From assembly GCA_964462595.1 (NCBI GenBank), contig CAYWXM010000063.1:186001-250000 (forward strand): 64,000 nucleotides of DNA, read 5' to 3'. Of the stretch, positions 60,936 to 64,000 are shown one piece after another (the stretch's first letter is position 1; the number at the start of each line of letters is the position of its first letter). The DNA is from SURF-21 sp964462595. GTDB taxonomy: Bacteria > Actinomycetota > Geothermincolia > Geothermincolales > RBG-13-55-18. The position numbers and the translations under genes are program-made. The notes under the pieces are model-generated. The model had not been told where the DNA came from. It searched no databases and was given only the letters and a program-made list of their open reading frames with translations.

Positions 60936-61061
60936 GGGGTCAGGTCTTGTTTTTTGAGCGATATCCTGGCTGCAAGGTTTGCTGAAAACCTTATTAATAC
61001 AGGATATGCGGGTTCGATTATTTCTACATACCCGAGTATGCAAAAAACAAGACCTGACCCC
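60936..61061. repeat. REPIN-like inverted repeat, copy 3 (best preserved)
   Basis: Perfect 21-bp outer arms: GGGGTCAGGTCTTGTTTTTT plus G (60936-60956) and its complement (61041-61061). The right side has the ACATACCCGAGTATG-type inner hairpin seen in copies 1 and 2. The interior is unrelated and AT-rich. Confidence 0.8.
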
Positions 61062-61068
61062 CGTCTCT

Positions 61069-61203
61069 TCATTCGTATTTGTCGATGAGGTTGGCGCAGA
61101 TGATGCCGGAGCCGATGACCACCGGCACACCGCCCCCGGGATGGGTGGAGTTGCCCGCCAGGTATAGCCCCTTGATGCTCTTGGACCTGGCCGCGGGACG
61201 GAA
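61069..61203 (-). pseudogene. Decayed 3' end of a CrtI-like gene (duplicate of the 63.2-kb gene)
   Basis: Codes FRPAARSKSIKGLYLAGNST, then HPGGGVPVVIGSG and ICANLIDKYE, nearly the same as the C-terminus of the CrtI-like gene at 63189. Homology at DNA level includes the REPIN arm and runs from about 61049 to 61203 (matching 63169 to 63323). The rest of the gene is absent; 61204-61599 shows no recognisable coding sequence. Confidence 0.75.
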
Positions 61204-61599
61204 GGCCGCCGGTCCGTCATGGTGTTGGCGGGGCGGCCAACAAGACGGCACGCTCGAGCGTTCTGCCTCCGGTCCCACCACCGCCCATCTCAGCTTTTCA
61301 CCTTCGCTATCTTCCCGCCTCCCCGCTTTGCTAAAACCCGGCAAACCGTAATCTCCTGATGCGGCCATCGCCTGACCGCTTACCATCTGCCCCGCGCCCC
61401 GGGGACATGCCGTCGTTACCCTGGCCCGACAGGGGCGCCGCGCCGGTGCCGGGCCTCAGGTAACGTAGAAACACCTCTCCAAGCGGGGCAGCGGTTTAAT
61501 GCCGTTTGAGGATTATCGCAATCGCTTTCCGCCATCAGCGTCCTCAAACAGGATAACAGCCTACTGCAGATTCCTTTCTTCTCAAATGGCAACAAGGTT

Positions 61600-62757
61600 T
61601 TAAGATCTATCAGCCATCACTTTCCATATAATGCCGCCGAGGAGAAGCAAGGCACCGACGATTATTACGATCAGGGGTATCCACAGCCTGACCAGGTTCA
61701 GCAAACCGCGCGTGTCCTTGCTGCTCTGGATTGCATCGCTCACAGAGTCAGAAGTCTGGACATAATTGTTTTTAAGGATTCTCTGGGGCTCAGCTTCCAT
61801 TAATTCCGCCTGCAGAGACGCGAGTTGCTCGAGGGCGGGGCCCATAACGGGGTCCTGCTGATATTTCATAAGAATCGAGAACAACCCCATCAGGCTGCTG
61901 TAGTCGGGTTGCATGGACAGGAGGTCATTGTTCATGTACAGGTCCACCATCGAACCGGTTTTAGGATCCACGGAGGCTTTTGCATTCCAGTCCCAGTAAT
62001 AATCGAGCGGGATGGGCTGGGCTGTGGCCTCCACGAGGGCCTGCTGGTCCTCGGGAGAAAGCACCTGGGAGGCCAGGACCATGAGGCCGTCGACATCCAC
62101 TCCCAGGGCGGAGAGCTGGGACGCGAGCTGGTCGAAGGTCAACTCCTGTGGCAGGCCCAGCACCTCGAGGTAAGGTTCCCATACCGGCTCTTTCTCGAAG
62201 CCAACTTCGAAATTGTATACCTGAAGCCCCTCCTTCTCTTCCTCATCAATATAGGTTGTATCGATGGCGGCGTTGACCTCGTTCTTCCACAAAGGATAAT
62301 CTCCCTCCCTGGAAATATCGAAGGGGAGGACGGGGAAGTAGGCTCCCGAACGGTCAACCTTGATGCTTTCATCCCAGGCATACGCCCGTTCATCAGCCAC
62401 ATTCTTCATGTTATTGCGATCCAGGGTATATACGAAGGTTCGGGGTTCCTGTTTAACCCCGCCAATGATAAGCGTGTCGGTCTCCTTAAGGACCGCGGTG
62501 GAAGAATCGTATTCATCGTCGAGAGACACGATGTTTCGCTCTACCTCGTAAGGCTGGACAATCTCCTCCCCCTCCGGAAGAGGTTGGCTGGTGTTGGGAT
62601 CGACATACCAGGTCATCTCTCCCTCATACAGGGGGGTTACGTCTATATCCCCCGGCACTTTCAACAAGGCGTTCAATCCCAGGGTCCACCAGAGGATTGC
62701 CGCAAGTATAAAGATTACCCCCAGAACGATCGTTGCCGCTTTCAATACCTTCTTCAC
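61600..62757 (-). CDS. DUF3068 / porin PorA-family envelope protein
   Basis: A 385-aa protein. One N-terminal transmembrane helix (about 7-29) and one at the C-terminus (about 358-380) bracket a large extracytoplasmic domain. TLIIGGVKQEPRTFVYTLDR, SGAYFPVLPFDISREGDYPLW and YYWDWNAKASVDPKTGSMVD match DUF3068, a family found almost only in Actinobacteria. Function unknown; some members are annotated as PorA family. It supports the actinobacterial assignment. The stretch upstream holds remnants (see 62758-63188). Confidence 0.85.
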   Translation of the reverse strand: MKKVLKAATIVLGVIFILAAILWWTLGLNALLKVPGDIDVTPLYEGEMTWYVDPNTSQPLPEGEEIVQPYEVERNIVSLDDEYDSSTAVLKETDTLIIGGVKQEPRTFVYTLDRNNMKNVADERAYAWDESIKVDRSGAYFPVLPFDISREGDYPLWKNEVNAAIDTTYIDEEEKEGLQVYNFEVGFEKEPVWEPYLEVLGLPQELTFDQLASQLSALGVDVDGLMVLASQVLSPEDQQALVEATAQPIPLDYYWDWNAKASVDPKTGSMVDLYMNNDLLSMQPDYSSLMGLFSILMKYQQDPVMGPALEQLASLQAELMEAEPQRILKNNYVQTSDSVSDAIQSSKDTRGLLNLVRLWIPLIVIIVGALLLLGGIIWKVMADRS

Positions 62758-63188
62758 TTTGTCCCCCTCCCAGGTTTGACCAGGCCGAAAATAAGCATCA
62801 TCCGGCCTTTAACGACCAGTCGATCCAGCATGCTAGATCACTTACCGTGCTTCTTTCCCTGAAGCGCTGTATCATCATCAACTCCCGAGCCATTTACATT
62901 GAGCGTAGCGCCGGCGGGGCGAGTAAGGTCTTGCCTTCGCCAGGCGATGATGAAACGCTTCCTCGACTTGTCCAGCTGCGCGATCTTGAAGGCTAAACCC
63001 GCTGGCACCCCCCCGCAGGTTCAATGGCTCGAATACCTTCATAATCCCACCATCTCCTGTCTCTGCGTTTTCTATGTCGTGTATCTTCACCTCCTTTCCC
63101 AGTCGGGTCTTGATCTGAACCCATTGACTATCGCCCGAGATAACTTCTACCGCGTACACCAAACGCCTAAGACCTGACCCCCGTCACT
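62758..63188 (-). other. Intergenic region with gene scraps and a REPIN half-arm
   Basis: AAGACCTGACCCCCGTC (63169-63185) is the right arm of the REPIN family without its partner. On the minus strand, after GGAAAGGAGGTG, the reading MKVFEPLNLRG (about 63010-63042) looks like the first residues of an Old Yellow Enzyme-type flavin oxidoreductase, but it does not continue. No intact gene is supported. Confidence 0.3.
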
Positions 63189-64000
63189 TCATTCATATTT
63201 GTCGATGAGGTTGGCGCATATAAGGCCGGAAGCCACCACCAGCGGCACCCCTCCACCTGGATGGGTTGAGTTCCCGGCCAGGTAGAGCCCCTTGATGGAC
63301 CTGGACCTGGCCGACGGCCTGAACATGATGGTGGAGGCGAGGTCCTGCTGCAGGTCGTAGATGGACCCCTCGGGCAGCAGCAACCGCCTCTCGAAGTCCA
63401 GGGGCGTGGCGCAGTCCACGAACTTGACGTGGTCCGAAAGTCCCGGCACCGCGTTGCGGGAGAGGTCCTCTATGGTCTTCTCGATGAAGGCCTGCTTTTC
63501 CCGGTCCCAGTCGGTTCCCTCCAGGTTGTAGAAACATTCCGGTATTATACTCAAGATGTGGTGCCCTTCCGGCGCCAGCGAAGGGTCCTCGTGGGTAGGC
63601 CAGCATATGAGGCCGGTGGTCTGCTCCGGCAGCACCCCCTTCTGAACGTTGTTCCACCAGTAGTCATTCATGTGCTGCAGTGGGAAAGCGACCACACCGT
63701 GATGCGCCGTAAGTGGCGGCTCGTAGTCCACGCCGAGGTAGAGCATGGTCACCGACTTGGAGTAGCCGTAGCTCTTGATACCGTAACGCGCCAGCCAGGG
63801 CAGGTTCTCCTCCCCGATCATGTCCAGGTAGAGGGTCTTGGCGTTGATGTTGGAAATCACCAGGTCGGAGGTGATCTCGGTGCCGTCCGAAAGCATGACC
63901 CCTCTCACGCGGCGGTCGCCGACAAGTACCTTCTTCACCAGCGTGTCCGTGCGTACCTCCATGCCGTGCCGCTCTCCAACGCGTTTGAAGGCGGCCGGGA
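63189..64000 (-). CDS. CrtI-like FAD-dependent oxidoreductase (phytoene desaturase family), N-terminus outside window
   Basis: 270 visible residues of the C-terminal part. FKRVGERHGMEVRTDTLVKK and VRGVMLSDGTEITSDLVISN are the typical CrtI interior. The end, STIMFRPSARSRSIKGLYLA followed by GNSTHPGGGVPLVVASG, is the conserved FAD-binding C-terminal motif of phytoene desaturases and related retinol-saturase/isoprenoid oxidoreductases. The frame is open to the last base. Substrate is unknown; a carotenoid or other polyprenoid is likely. A decayed duplicate of its 3' end lies 2 kb away. Confidence 0.88.
   Translation of the reverse strand, partial: PAAFKRVGERHGMEVRTDTLVKKVLVGDRRVRGVMLSDGTEITSDLVISNINAKTLYLDMIGEENLPWLARYGIKSYGYSKSVTMLYLGVDYEPPLTAHHGVVAFPLQHMNDYWWNNVQKGVLPEQTTGLICWPTHEDPSLAPEGHHILSIIPECFYNLEGTDWDREKQAFIEKTIEDLSRNAVPGLSDHVKFVDCATPLDFERRLLLPEGSIYDLQQDLASTIMFRPSARSRSIKGLYLAGNSTHPGGGVPLVVASGLICANLIDKYE

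Noticed and set aside
62878..63162. 94-codon minus-strand frame as an intact gene
   Set aside because: Only MKVFEPLNLRG resembles a known start (flavin oxidoreductase); the rest has no continuation, so at most it is a scrap.
1..64000. CRISPR array, prophage or rRNA operon
   Set aside because: No regularly spaced short repeats, phage structural genes or rRNA-like sequence were seen.

Overview
The window is 64 kb of high-GC bacterial chromosome with no plasmid or phage backbone. The gene set points to an anaerobic, deep-branching actinobacterium, possibly a Geothermincolia-like lineage. The evidence is a B12-dependent ribonucleotide reductase, a glycyl-radical enzyme, a tungstate transporter with molybdenum/tungsten-cofactor genes, a family III CoA-transferase, RsbV/RsbW-type sigma regulation, a DUF3068 envelope protein, a polyprenol-phosphate mannose synthase-like enzyme, and several promoters whose -10 box lies 6-7 nt from the start codon (leaderless mRNAs). 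The lineage is inferred from gene content; no rRNA or marker phylogeny is available here.

Layout: 1-3.6 kb nrdJ (cut by the window edge), a DUF166 gene and an orphan OmpR-type regulator. 3.6-5.2 kb an IS1111-like insertion sequence beside a REPIN-like inverted repeat. 5.4-7.4 kb tRNA-Val(CAC), a RelE/ribbon-helix-helix module between two direct repeats that carry the tRNA 3' end, an AbrB/Doc module and a hydrolase remnant. 7.4-12.3 kb plsC and a three-gene cluster related to complex I and membrane-bound hydrogenases whose large subunit has lost its metal ligands. 12.4-17.1 kb repeats, an AlkA-type glycosylase, a PHP-domain protein and an unknown metal-site protein. 17.3-19.9 kb a lexA-small gene-dinB SOS cassette with two adjacent AT-rich LexA boxes. 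20.1-22.7 kb a zinc-ribbon microprotein, anti-anti-sigma and anti-sigma genes, pcm and a GT2. 22.8-25.5 kb a degenerate GGDEF protein and a radical SAM protein. 25.8-30.5 kb a tsaC-PTP-rpiB-glyA-dCMP deaminase-tagO operon. 30.6-38.2 kb a HEAT protein, a truncated acyl-CoA synthetase, a CaiB CoA-transferase and a LarA-like protein. 38.3-46.9 kb moeA with a TupA paralogue, a GH51 arabinofuranosidase, a 323-bp tandem repeat, tupABC and a MobB-like gene, the last two units each behind a Moco/Tuco-type riboswitch. 47-53.5 kb a PAS kinase, a glycyl-radical enzyme and a chemoreceptor. 54-58.7 kb an amidase, a zinc-ribbon membrane protein, a SigB/F-type sigma factor and a NarL-type regulator. 59-64 kb a FadD-type ligase, a REPIN, a DUF3068 protein and a CrtI-like oxidoreductase with a decayed copy of its own 3' end upstream.

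The most unusual items are the metal-ligand-free, hydrogenase-related membrane complex (about 8.3-12.3 kb), the IS1111-like element with an RBS-masking hairpin and a candidate bridge-RNA region, the composite A/B repeat family (about 12.6 and 42.3-42.9 kb), the toxin-antitoxin cassette bounded by tRNA-derived repeats, and the paired Mo/W riboswitches with a second TupA-like protein linked to moeA.
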